Assembly (NCBI RefSeq): GCF_020164585.1
Contig: NZ_JAIQZF010000003.1
Location: 1 to 64,000 of the forward strand
Direction: 5' to 3'
Length of the DNA stretch: 64,000 bases
Source of the DNA: Psychroflexus curvus
Lineage (GTDB): Bacteria > Bacteroidota > Bacteroidia > Flavobacteriales > Flavobacteriaceae
The position numbers and the translations under genes are program-made. Shown here piece by piece: positions 35,942 through 43,860 of the stretch (the first letter of the stretch is position 1; the number at the start of each line of letters is the position of its first letter). The notes under the pieces are model-generated. The model did not search any database and was not told the origin of the DNA. It was given only the letters and a program-made list of their open reading frames with translations.

Positions 35942-36415
35942 TTATTTGTTAAAATTTATTATAACTTGAGCTTTCTCGATATCTTCGAAAGCTATTTTTG
36001 TCTCTTTTTGTACTTTATGCTTGCCTTTGCCAACTGGCTTTGGCTCTTTCGCAGTCCATTTCAGGTGTATTTTGCCTTCTTCAACCCCAACTAAATCTGC
36101 CTCAATCTTTTCTTCTTTAGTGACTACAGCTAATTTCCTCCCTACATTTTTCTGATATTGTCTAGGGTAGATTAAAGGTTCCGTAGCCCCACACGATGCA
36201 ACTTCCAATGAGAAATCTTCAATTTCTCTATCCAGATTGTGTTCGATAGCTCTGCTTATATTCACACAATCTGAAATGGATAAATCTCTGTCACCATCAA
36301 TTATTACTTTGATATTATTACCGCCAGAAATTTGTAAATCGATAAGAAATAGACTTTTATCTTCTTCCAGACCTTCTCTTACCAAGGTCAAAATTTGCTC
36401 TTTCTCTAAAGCCAT
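35942..36415 (-). CDS. rimP: Ribosome maturation factor RimP
   Basis: RimP assists 30S subunit assembly. The 157-aa protein has the N-terminal domain with FLIDLQISGGNNIKVIIDGD, the conserved SISDCVNISRAIE and LEVASCGATEPL, and a C-terminal SH3-like domain. It is the first gene of rimP-nusA-infB, the conserved bacterial arrangement. Its leader carries a terminator-like hairpin. Confidence 0.95.
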   Translation of the reverse strand: MALEKEQILTLVREGLEEDKSLFLIDLQISGGNNIKVIIDGDRDLSISDCVNISRAIEHNLDREIEDFSLEVASCGATEPLIYPRQYQKNVGRKLAVVTKEEKIEADLVGVEEGKIHLKWTAKEPKPVGKGKHKVQKETKIAFEDIEKAQVIINFNK

Positions 36416-36426
36416 CCTATACTTAT

Positions 36427-36453
36427 AAAAAGAGGGGACTAATTTGTCCCCTC
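36427..36453 (-). promoter_or_regulatory. Terminator-like hairpin in the rimP-nusA-infB leader
   Basis: Read on the minus strand, GAGGGGAC pairs with GTCCCCTC over 8 bp with a 6-nt loop and is followed by TTTTT (36431-36427), 11 bases before the rimP ATG. The geometry is that of an intrinsic terminator placed in a 5' leader, so it may act as an attenuator. Because NusA itself changes terminator efficiency, autoregulation is a reasonable inference. Confidence 0.65.
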
Positions 36454-36468
36454 ATATTCAAAACTTTG

Positions 36469-36476
36469 CAAATGTA
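36469..36476 (-). promoter_or_regulatory. -7 promoter box of the rimP-nusA-infB operon
   Basis: The minus strand reads TACATTTG, an exact TAnnTTTG match, giving a transcript start near 36462 and a leader of about 46 nt that includes the hairpin. Confidence 0.6.
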
Positions 36477-36479
36477 ATA

Positions 36480-36847
36480 ATAATTTATCAGTTATAAAAG
36501 AGCCTGTTTTTTTATAATACCAAGTTATCTAGTTAAAGTTTAAATTTATAACCATGAAAAGGATGCTTGTTTCATTATTTTTTTCTCAACGAGCGGGTGA
36601 CTCTCATTAAATTACTGCTCAAACTACCATGACATTCGACAGTAAAATTTACTGTTGACCTGCTCAAACCTCACTCTCAACTTATAAATCACTAAAATAT
36701 GGGAATAAGCGGTGATCATCCTCAAGGCTTGGTTAATCATGAAGATATTTCACTGAAAAATTTCCAAAATATTTAATAAAATGCCTGTTTCTATAGAAGG
36801 TAGAACTGTTTATAAAACTTTAGAGTATGAAAAAGCTTTTGCAGAAA
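36480..36847 (+). pseudogene. Possible decayed coding region, family not recognised
   Basis: Between rimP and the AsmA-like gene, the plus strand shows short coding-like pieces in different frames: ATG at 36554 (MKRMLVSLFF...), ATG at 36699 (MGISGDHPQGLVNHED..., 25 codons) and ATG at 36781 (MPVSIEGRTVYKTLEYEKA..., 28 codons, running past 36848). They are separated by stops and frame changes, as in a degraded gene, but I do not recognise a family and chance cannot be ruled out. Confidence 0.3.
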
Positions 36848-38299
36848 CTATAGCAAAGACTTTTTAAGTCCTTGTAAGTGAAATGTCCAAAGGTAATTCC
36901 AAAATGATTTTGTAGTATCTCTTTCAATATTTTCTAATTGGTATGTTTCATCAACATCATTATTCTTCAGTAAGGCATTGCTAAGTAAGCTTGCAAAATT
37001 ATTTTTTGAACCATCTCTTTTAAGAATGTTCAATTTTAATTTTTCATAGGCAATGCTAAAGTCTCCATTCATTTCAGTATTGTTGCCATAAACAGAGGTT
37101 TTTATTTCGTCGATTTTTCCATCCATTTCCATTCTCATTGCTGCTGCAAAAAAGCCATTAATAGATTTATCCTCAACTTGTTTTAAGCGGGTTGACAGGT
37201 AAAATTGTTCATGATCTGGAACGAAATTTAACTTGAAGACAATTTCAGAAGCTTTAGAAAACTCTGCTTTAGCTGAAACTTTTATATCTGATTGTTTAGC
37301 ATCAAGCGAGTTGTGAATGTTTAAAACCTCCCCATGTATAGCGTTAAATTTGATTTCTGCAGGTTCTCTGTTTTGTTTTATTAATTCCTGGTAAGTGATG
37401 TCAAGTTCTGAAATCAGTAAAGAATCTACTGCAAGCTGCAAACTAAGTTCTCTCAAGGCTTGGCTATATAGTGGTTTGTAGGTGTTGTCATCTGCAACTG
37501 TTTTATCCCTGTAAATAGAAAAATCTGTAGAGTCAATTTCAATTTTATTTGATGAAACATGAAGTAAACTATCCTTCTTTTGAAGTTTAAATCTGGAAAT
37601 TTTGATGGATTTAGATTTTAAATCCACCAAATCTTTTTCAGTTTGAATGTGGTTTACGTAGCTGTTTCTTGTGAATTTTGGTTCAATAGAAAAATTTGTA
37701 AATGACAACGACTGGTTTGTAAAGGCAAAAGATTCAGATGTTAAATCATGTAAGGTATCCATAGTATACCTCAAATCTTTTGCATCGATCTGCAGAGTCT
37801 CATTGCCTAGCCATTCATAATTTTCATCCAGTGGCCAATTGACATTTTCGGCCTTTAGATTTAACTTAGATGCTTTAAAAATAGTTTTATTTTCATCTAC
37901 AAAACTTATACTTGCATCGTTAAGGTTAATTTTTTCGATAGCTGAAATTTCAAAAGACATTCGTTCATTCGTTTTTGGTTCTGAAGACAGCATCAGTTTT
38001 ATTTCCAGTTCTTTAGCGTCAAAATCTCCGACTTTTATTTCCTTATTAAGTAGGTAATGAATCAGGTCAATGGTAAGGTAGATTTCTTTGATCTTGACTT
38101 CTTTATCTGCATCCTTAAACTTGATTTGCTCAAAATCAAAGCTCCCTGTCAATAGATTCAAATTGAGATTTGAGTAGGATAGGGAAGGTTCTTCCGCTAA
38201 GAGAGTTTTAATTTTTTCTGAAACAAAGAAATTGGCAACAAAAAAACCAATTATTACTAATAAAAGAATTGTAAAAATGTATCGAAAGAAAGTTTTCAT
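36848..38299 (-). CDS. Membrane-anchored AsmA/DUF748-like protein
   Basis: The 483-aa protein has one N-terminal membrane helix (residues ~7-25) and an extended beta-rich remainder. The start of the mature part (SLSYSNLNLNLLTGSFDFEQIKF) has the pattern of AsmA/DUF748 proteins, which lie in the periplasm and are implicated in envelope lipid transport or outer-membrane homeostasis. Assignment rests on pattern only. It stands alone, same strand as the stress protein gene downstream in coordinates. Confidence 0.6.
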   Translation of the reverse strand: MKTFFRYIFTILLLVIIGFFVANFFVSEKIKTLLAEEPSLSYSNLNLNLLTGSFDFEQIKFKDADKEVKIKEIYLTIDLIHYLLNKEIKVGDFDAKELEIKLMLSSEPKTNERMSFEISAIEKINLNDASISFVDENKTIFKASKLNLKAENVNWPLDENYEWLGNETLQIDAKDLRYTMDTLHDLTSESFAFTNQSLSFTNFSIEPKFTRNSYVNHIQTEKDLVDLKSKSIKISRFKLQKKDSLLHVSSNKIEIDSTDFSIYRDKTVADDNTYKPLYSQALRELSLQLAVDSLLISELDITYQELIKQNREPAEIKFNAIHGEVLNIHNSLDAKQSDIKVSAKAEFSKASEIVFKLNFVPDHEQFYLSTRLKQVEDKSINGFFAAAMRMEMDGKIDEIKTSVYGNNTEMNGDFSIAYEKLKLNILKRDGSKNNFASLLSNALLKNNDVDETYQLENIERDTTKSFWNYLWTFHLQGLKKSLL

Positions 38300-38355
38300 T
38301 CCAGAGTGATTAGAAAATTGAAATTACATAAAATAGTCTAAACTAATCCTAAATT

Positions 38356-39147
38356 TTAAAGCTTCTTTGAGTCATGCAAAAAGAGAACAGGTGCTTCTAA
38401 GCTATTCAAAAAGGGGCGAGAGGTGCTGAATAAATCTTGAAAAATGCTCAGGTTTTTAGCCATGACCATGATTATGTCAAATTCTTTGATACCAATGACT
38501 TTAGACCCGTAATTAATCTCTTCTATGTTTTTAAACTCTAAAGAGTTGATGGCTCTGTAAATCAAATCTTTAGACTGCTTTCTGTTGGGGCCTAGTGTTT
38601 TGTTGTGGCCTGTTGATAGAAGGGAAAGATTTGTTTGCTTTACGAAAGGTAAAAGATTTAAAATATTGAAAATACTATATTCAGAAGTGATTGAAAAATC
38701 TGTAGGTAATAAGGCGGTCTTTGGTAGTTCCAGATGAGCCTGTTCAGGAACCAAGACTACAGAGCATTTCACCTTAGTAATAATTTCCAAGGTTTTTTTA
38801 TCAAAAAACAATCCTGTACTGAAGATTTCTTTGCTAGAATTACCAAGCATGATCAGGCTTATTTGCTCCTTAATGATAACGTGCCGAATGCTTTCTATAT
38901 ATGGCCCCACTATCAATTTTGTCTGAATATTTTTCTTATCAAAACCCTTTGATTCAAGAAACTTTCGATCTTTTTTTAGCTTCTGATTAAAAATAATACT
39001 GTGATTTTTATTCAAGCTCTCTTTTTGGCAGGACGACTCTAAGTGTAAAATTGTGAAGTTAACGTCTTGATTTTTGAATAGCATCGCAGCATAATCCAAC
39101 ATATGCGTGGATAATGATGAAAAATCAGATAGCAATACTACATTCAT
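38356..39147 (-). CDS. Tandem universal stress protein
   Basis: The 263-aa protein consists of two USP-like halves: residues ~1-140 (VVLLSDFSS start, LIMLGNSSKEIFSTG near the nucleotide loop and VVLVPE) and ~145-263 (LPTDFSITSEYS start). The first half keeps part of the ATP-binding G-x2-G-x9-G-S pattern in altered form; the second lacks it. It follows the sensor kinase and REC-CRP regulator on the same strand, 93 bp downstream, and is a likely target of that system. Confidence 0.82.
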   Translation of the reverse strand: MNVVLLSDFSSLSTHMLDYAAMLFKNQDVNFTILHLESSCQKESLNKNHSIIFNQKLKKDRKFLESKGFDKKNIQTKLIVGPYIESIRHVIIKEQISLIMLGNSSKEIFSTGLFFDKKTLEIITKVKCSVVLVPEQAHLELPKTALLPTDFSITSEYSIFNILNLLPFVKQTNLSLLSTGHNKTLGPNRKQSKDLIYRAINSLEFKNIEEINYGSKVIGIKEFDIIMVMAKNLSIFQDLFSTSRPFLNSLEAPVLFLHDSKKL

Positions 39148-39240
39148 AGATAAAGTCCTATGACTGCAAAAGTATATGCAGAATCAAATTTAAAATATGA
39201 TAAAAATCAGATTCTCTTTTATTGTATTTATTACTTAAAT

Positions 39241-40278
39241 TTAAACGATTCGCTCTAGAGCTTCAAAATCATTTATCTTGATGTTTCTGCCCTCCACATC
39301 GATAATTCCCTCTTTTTTGAAGGTCGAAAGTGTTCTGATTAAACTTTCAGAAGCAATGCCAGCGACAGCAGCAAGATCTGCTCTGGAAATACGGATTTGA
39401 CTGAGTTTATTTTTTTTCAAACGTTCAGAGAATAACAAAATGCTCTGGGCTGTTTTTTTTCTTACAGAACTGTATGCCATGTCCATGAGTTGAGATTTGC
39501 TCTCGCTCAAGTGTTCTCCAAGCTGGTCTATAAATTCAAACATCACCTGTGGATGCTCATTAAAGAGAGCTTTTACTCTGTCAATAGAAACTTCATAGAG
39601 AGAAGTATCTTCAAGGGCTGATGCAAATTCTGAATTACTAGATTGCTTTGTGAAGCTCACGTCACCAAAAATGTCATCTACTTTGTGTATCGCTGTGATT
39701 AATTCTTTACCATTCTCCTCCAGCTTATAAGTCTTGACTACACCTTTATCGATAAGGTAAATTGAATTTGAAGCTTGACCGCTTTTAAAAATATGTTCAC
39801 CAGCTTCAAAGGTTTTCAACATTTCTTTTCTAAAAACATCTTTCAAAGCTTTAAAAGATTGAAGTCTGGATATTGGTTTTTGATTGTTTTCGCTGGAACT
39901 TAAAATATCTGATTTTGCCAATCTGCTTTCTATGGCATCTATCAATTCATCTTCTTCGAAAGGTTTGGTGAGATAATCATCAGCCCCAAGATTCATCCCT
40001 TTTCTTACATCTTTATGATCGGTTTTTGCAGATAAAAAAATGAAAGGAATTTTTTTTAGAGTTTCATTTTTAGACAATCTATCTAAAACTTCATAGCCAT
40101 CCATTTCTGGCATCATAATATCACAAACAATGACATCCGGAAAAAAGACCGGAGCTTTTTTCACCCCAATTTTACCGTTAGAAGCTGTTTCTACCTGATA
40201 ATTTGACAATTCAAGAAGTTCAGCCGTATTTTCTCTTACAGTTTTATCATCTTCAATTAATAAAATCTTTTTACTCAT
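39241..40278 (-). CDS. Response regulator fused to a CRP/FNR-type transcription factor
   Basis: The 345-aa protein has an N-terminal receiver domain (1-120) with the acidic pair Glu9-Asp10-Asp11, phospho-acceptor Asp53 (VCDIMMPEMDG), Ser83 and Lys105. A linker leads to a cyclic-nucleotide-binding-like domain (~145-240) and a CRP-type winged helix (~275-340, recognition region SRADLAAVAGIASESLIRTL). No FNR-type cysteine cluster is visible, so an iron-sulfur cluster is unlikely; the input is probably phosphorylation. It overlaps the kinase gene by 8 bp, so the two are co-translated partners. Confidence 0.92.
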   Translation of the reverse strand: MSKKILLIEDDKTVRENTAELLELSNYQVETASNGKIGVKKAPVFFPDVIVCDIMMPEMDGYEVLDRLSKNETLKKIPFIFLSAKTDHKDVRKGMNLGADDYLTKPFEEDELIDAIESRLAKSDILSSSENNQKPISRLQSFKALKDVFRKEMLKTFEAGEHIFKSGQASNSIYLIDKGVVKTYKLEENGKELITAIHKVDDIFGDVSFTKQSSNSEFASALEDTSLYEVSIDRVKALFNEHPQVMFEFIDQLGEHLSESKSQLMDMAYSSVRKKTAQSILLFSERLKKNKLSQIRISRADLAAVAGIASESLIRTLSTFKKEGIIDVEGRNIKINDFEALERIV

Positions 40279-41527
40279 GGACTTTTGGTATTTCTATATA
40301 AAACGTTGTGCCTTTTCCTTCTATCGACTCAAAACAAATATAGCCATTTAAGTTTTCAAGATGAACTTTAGCGATGTTCAATCCAATACCAGTTCCTTGA
40401 TTATTCAAAGCATTTTCTGCTCTAAAATACCTTTCAAAAATATGCTTTTGATCTTCTTTTGGAATGCCTATGCCTTCATCTTTTATTCTGAATTTAATCA
40501 AGTTGGCTTCAGAGGAATCCACTTCAAAATAAATAGAGGTGTCTTCTGATGAATATTTGATGGCATTATTCAATAAATTGGATAAAATCAATTCTAAAAC
40601 ATGCTTGTCTTGTCTTAAGCTGATGTCTTGAAGGTTTTGCGGGTAAACGATTTCCTGTCCATCTTTTAAAGTAACATTGGCGTTGTAAATGACTTCGTTT
40701 ACAAGAGTAATCAGGCTGAATTGTTCGTATTTATAAGTGACTTTACCAGACTCTAAACGCTCGATAGATAGAAAATCATTTAGAATTCCAGTGAGGTAAT
40801 GCACTTTATTTTTTATGGTGTTTAGGTGTTTCTCTCTTTTGTCTTGCTGATCAGTTTCTGTGTACTTTTTGGCCAAAGTAGAGGAGGTCAATATGCCGCT
40901 TAGAGGGGTTTTAAACTCATGTGATACCAAGGATAAAAACTTGGTCTTAAGTTCGTTGAGTTCAATTTCTTTCTGTAATGCTTTTTTGGTTTTGGTTTCT
41001 GCTTGTTTTCTTTTATGCACTTCACTCTCCAGCTTAGAATTGAGATTTTGTAATTTTTGGATGGTTGTTTTTAATTCTTCGGTACGCTGTTCAATTTTGC
41101 GTTCCAGGTCTTTATTGAGTTCTTCTATCTGACGTTTTTGAGTTTCCCTTTGTGAGATATTACTTATCAAAGACATAACGTATCGCCTGCCTTCATATTG
41201 AAAAGGATTTAGCCCTGCTTCCACAGGAAAAATCTCACCGCTCTTCTTTAGACCGTGGAGATTTCTGCCATGACCCATCTGGCGTTTTTCTGAATTTTCT
41301 ATAAACTTATCCACGTGATGCTGGTGGTTAGGTCTGTAGTTTTTTGGAATCAAGACATCAAGGTGTTGCTGTATAAGCTCACCTTTTTCATACCCAAACA
41401 TAGCTTCTGTAGCAGAATTCACTTCAACAATATGTTGGGTTTCGTCTACTACTATTATTCCTTCTGAAATTCCTTCAAAAAGAAGATTAAAGATTTTAGA
41501 ATTTTTTTGAAAATCGGTTTGGCTCAA
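40271..41527 (-). CDS. PAS-domain sensor histidine kinase (FixL-like PAS)
   Basis: The 418-aa soluble kinase has a PAS domain (~10-125), a coiled coil (~130-195), HisKA with phospho-acceptor His203 (VSHEFKTPLS) and HATPase_c with N-box NLLNNAIKYS, G1 DEGIGIP and G2 GTGIGLNIAK. The PAS segment PKNYRPNHQHHVDKF then GHGRNLHG places His68 and Arg88 20 residues apart, the same spacing as the heme-ligating His200 and oxygen-contacting Arg220 of Bradyrhizobium FixL. No membrane segment is present. It is followed by its regulator with an 8-bp overlap. Confidence 0.92.
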   Translation of the reverse strand: MSQTDFQKNSKIFNLLFEGISEGIIVVDETQHIVEVNSATEAMFGYEKGELIQQHLDVLIPKNYRPNHQHHVDKFIENSEKRQMGHGRNLHGLKKSGEIFPVEAGLNPFQYEGRRYVMSLISNISQRETQKRQIEELNKDLERKIEQRTEELKTTIQKLQNLNSKLESEVHKRKQAETKTKKALQKEIELNELKTKFLSLVSHEFKTPLSGILTSSTLAKKYTETDQQDKREKHLNTIKNKVHYLTGILNDFLSIERLESGKVTYKYEQFSLITLVNEVIYNANVTLKDGQEIVYPQNLQDISLRQDKHVLELILSNLLNNAIKYSSEDTSIYFEVDSSEANLIKFRIKDEGIGIPKEDQKHIFERYFRAENALNNQGTGIGLNIAKVHLENLNGYICFESIEGKGTTFYIEIPKVHE

Positions 41528-41543
41528 GTTTTATCAGTTTAAA

Positions 41544-42071
41544 TTAAAATCTGTATCCGACGTTTAGACCAGCTCTCAAAACGAAATCAAAATCACGTTC
41601 AGAATTATATTCGCTAAACAAGTTTCGTCCACCACCAAGAAATACTTCTAAAACAACACCGCCGTCAGAAACTAATTTATAGCCACCGCTTAATCCCAAA
41701 GCAAGATCAGTGATGTCTTCATCTCTGCTTCCACCATCCAGTTCAATCGTGTCTTGTACACTATTGAGGTTGGCAAAAACTTCACCAAAAAATCCATCGG
41801 CGTAATGCTCTCCGAAGTAAAATCTATAGTAACCAGTAAGATTATAGTTGATGTTCCAGTCTATATAATCATCAAAAGGGACCATGAGATTAACGCCAAT
41901 ACCAGATTCTTCGCTAAGCAGATGTTCGTAAGTCACGTCAAAGTTTCCTAATATAAGGTATCCAAGGTTAAGTTTCGGCTCGTGAAATTTTGTGTAAGAG
42001 AATGAAGATTCAGTTTGAGAATATGCATTTATAGAACAAAATAGCACTATGGCAATACATAGCTTTTTCAT
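41544..42071 (-). CDS. Outer-membrane beta-barrel protein, DUF3575-like
   Basis: The 175-aa protein has a signal peptide (LCIAIVLFCSINAYSQ) and alternating hydrophobic strands ending in a C-terminal aromatic (LNVGYRF), as expected for a small outer-membrane barrel. The pattern LNLGYLILGNFDVTYEHLL then GIGVNL and YRFYFG matches DUF3575-type proteins. The frame is open 11 codons further upstream, but ATG 42071 begins the signal peptide. It lies just beyond the kinase, 16 bp away, same strand. Confidence 0.72.
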   Translation of the reverse strand: MKKLCIAIVLFCSINAYSQTESSFSYTKFHEPKLNLGYLILGNFDVTYEHLLSEESGIGVNLMVPFDDYIDWNINYNLTGYYRFYFGEHYADGFFGEVFANLNSVQDTIELDGGSRDEDITDLALGLSGGYKLVSDGGVVLEVFLGGGRNLFSEYNSERDFDFVLRAGLNVGYRF

Positions 42072-42130
42072 AGTTTCTGGTTTTAAGCAAATATAAGATT
42101 TCAAGCTAAGTTTGGAGACCTTTGGTTGAA

Positions 42131-43063
42131 ATGAATTTCTTATTTTTGTATAAATTTAAATCAATAACTATCGAAACTAAAACACATAAAGCAGGATTTG
42201 TTAATATTATAGGGAATCCAAACGTTGGTAAATCTACGCTGATGAATTCTTTTGTTGGAGAAAAACTTTCCATTATAACCAACAAAGCGCAGACCACTCG
42301 CCATAGAATACTTGGCATTGTAAATGGTGAAGATTTTCAAATGGTATTTAGCGACACTCCCGGAATATTAAAACCTGCTTATGAATTACAGAATTCTATG
42401 ATGGATTTTGTAAAATCTGCTTTTCAGGATGCAGATGTTCTTCTTTATCTGGTAGAACTTGGAGAAAAGGCATTGAAAGATGAAGCTTTTTTTCAAAAAC
42501 TTCAACATGCAGAAATGCCTGTCTTATTACTTCTGAATAAAATAGACAAAGGAAACGAAGATTTGCTTTTAGAACAACAAAAACACTGGGAGGAACAACT
42601 TCCGGATGCTGAAATTTTCGCAATCTCAGCATTAGAAAACTTTGGAGTAGCAGAGGTTTTTAATCGTATTTTGGAGCTTCTGCCAGAATCGCCTCCCTTT
42701 TATCCGAAGGATCAACTCACCGATAAGCCTGAGCGATTTTTCGTCAATGAAAAAATCAGAGAAAAAATACTGATGCACTACAAGAAGGAAATTCCTTACA
42801 GTGTTGAGGTGGAAACCGAAAGCTTTGAAGAATCCGATTCAATTATTCATATAAGAAGTGTAATTATGGTAGAACGCGAATCTCAAAAAGCCATTATTTT
42901 AGGTCATAAAGGATCAGCGATAAAACGCGTTGGAACCGAAGCCAGGAAAGATCTTGAGAAGTTTTTTGACAAGAAAATTCACCTGGAAACTTTCGTAAAA
43001 GTAAATAAAAACTGGCGTAGCAATCCAAATCAGCTTAAGCGGTTTGGTTATGATAATAGCTAA
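42131..43063 (+). CDS. era: GTPase Era (16S rRNA-binding, ribosome assembly)
   Basis: Era binds the 3' end of 16S rRNA during 30S maturation. The protein has the G1 motif GNPNVGKS, switch region TTRHRILGI, G3 DTPG, G4 NKID and a C-terminal KH domain (VERESQKAIILGHKGSAIKRVG). The start is unclear. ATG 42131 is the only ATG, giving 310 aa, but a perfect -7 box TATTTTTG (42141-42148) lies inside that N-terminal extension, and homologues begin at the THKAGFVNI segment, where no ATG, GTG or TTG is available. Confidence 0.93.
   Translation: MNFLFLYKFKSITIETKTHKAGFVNIIGNPNVGKSTLMNSFVGEKLSIITNKAQTTRHRILGIVNGEDFQMVFSDTPGILKPAYELQNSMMDFVKSAFQDADVLLYLVELGEKALKDEAFFQKLQHAEMPVLLLLNKIDKGNEDLLLEQQKHWEEQLPDAEIFAISALENFGVAEVFNRILELLPESPPFYPKDQLTDKPERFFVNEKIREKILMHYKKEIPYSVEVETESFEESDSIIHIRSVIMVERESQKAIILGHKGSAIKRVGTEARKDLEKFFDKKIHLETFVKVNKNWRSNPNQLKRFGYDNS
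42141..42148 (+). promoter_or_regulatory. -7 box near the era start
   Basis: TATTTTTG matches TAnnTTTG, with TTTG at 42121-42124 as a possible -33 element (16-bp spacing). If active, transcripts start near 42154, downstream of every conventional start codon of era. Confidence 0.4.
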
Positions 43064-43569
43064 CGAATCAGTTTGGAAAAAGCTTTGAGTAACTGTTTGG
43101 ATTGTGGAGCTGCTTTTTGCCGGTTTTGTCGAGCGAAAATATAAAGGAATATCCAGGATAAAGCAATTAGAGACATTAAAATGTAAACGATAGTATTGGT
43201 GTTATCTAATGTTATATTTGTATAAAGCCACACGAGTAATGCCATAAAAGACAACCCTAAAAAGAAGTGAACAAACATAAACATAGTCCACAAATTCGGG
43301 TCTGGACCAAAGGTGCAATGTAAAATGCAAACCTTTTCTTTTTGTTCAATTTCGATATGCAAACGTGGCGAATAATACGTTCTGTCAGCTTTTATAATAG
43401 ACAACCAAATGTGATCATCTAAACGTTTGATTTCTACTTTCTGAAATAAATCACCTTCTAGTGGTACAGATAGACGGTTATGAATATTGATATCAGCAAC
43501 TTCAACTTTAAATCTTGGTTTGAGCTGAAGTTGCTCGTTTAATTCCTCAATATTTATCAGTTCAGCCAT
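43060..43569 (-). CDS. Hypothetical protein with two C-terminal membrane helices
   Basis: The 169-aa protein has a soluble N-terminal part (1-95) and two hydrophobic helices (~97-117 and ~128-146) followed by a basic tail. I recognise no family. Its TAG stop overlaps the era TAA stop (CTAA), the same convergent overlap as between uvrB and the SpoU gene. Confidence 0.7.
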   Translation of the reverse strand: MAELINIEELNEQLQLKPRFKVEVADINIHNRLSVPLEGDLFQKVEIKRLDDHIWLSIIKADRTYYSPRLHIEIEQKEKVCILHCTFGPDPNLWTMFMFVHFFLGLSFMALLVWLYTNITLDNTNTIVYILMSLIALSWIFLYIFARQNRQKAAPQSKQLLKAFSKLIR

Positions 43570-43700
43570 ATCTTTAAAAAAGTCAAAATTTACATAAAAT
43601 TTTCAAATTGAATTTGAATGCACCTTCAAAAGTTGTGTCACCATATAAACATTTGTAAATACTAACTGCTAAATGATTTATTGAGCTTTTATTTTTAAAT

Positions 43701-43733
43701 AGACTTCACAGGTTTTAAAAACCTGTGAAGTCT
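43701..43733. repeat. Perfect 33-bp palindrome
   Basis: AGACTTCACAGGTTTT and its exact reverse complement flank a single A. It lies in the 290-bp space between two divergent genes (the two-TM protein and der), so it is not placed as a terminator, and its sequence type resembles dispersed Bacteroidetes palindromes. Confidence 0.75.
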
Positions 43734-43753
43734 AAGGCATAAAATTAGTTGAC

Positions 43754-43788
43754 AGCATCAAGCTAACTTTTATCAAATTCAGAAGAAA
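43754..43788 (+). repeat. Dispersed 35-bp sequence, copy upstream of der
   Basis: AGCATCAAGCTAACTTTTATC followed by AAATTCAGAAGAAA matches 23690-23724 upstream of lysS, AGCGTCAAGTTGACGTTCATC followed by AAATTCAGAAGAAA, with 6 differences in 35. Both lie 80-120 bp before the start of an essential gene. Confidence 0.6.
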
Positions 43789-43831
43789 CAGCAAATCTAA
43801 ATTGTTTATATTCCAGCATTATTATTTAATG

Positions 43832-43839
43832 TACCTTTG
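43832..43839 (+). promoter_or_regulatory. -7 promoter box for der
   Basis: TACCTTTG matches TAnnTTTG exactly, 21 bp upstream of the der ATG. Confidence 0.6.
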
Positions 43840-43860
43840 CAAATTATTTAAAATACAGAA

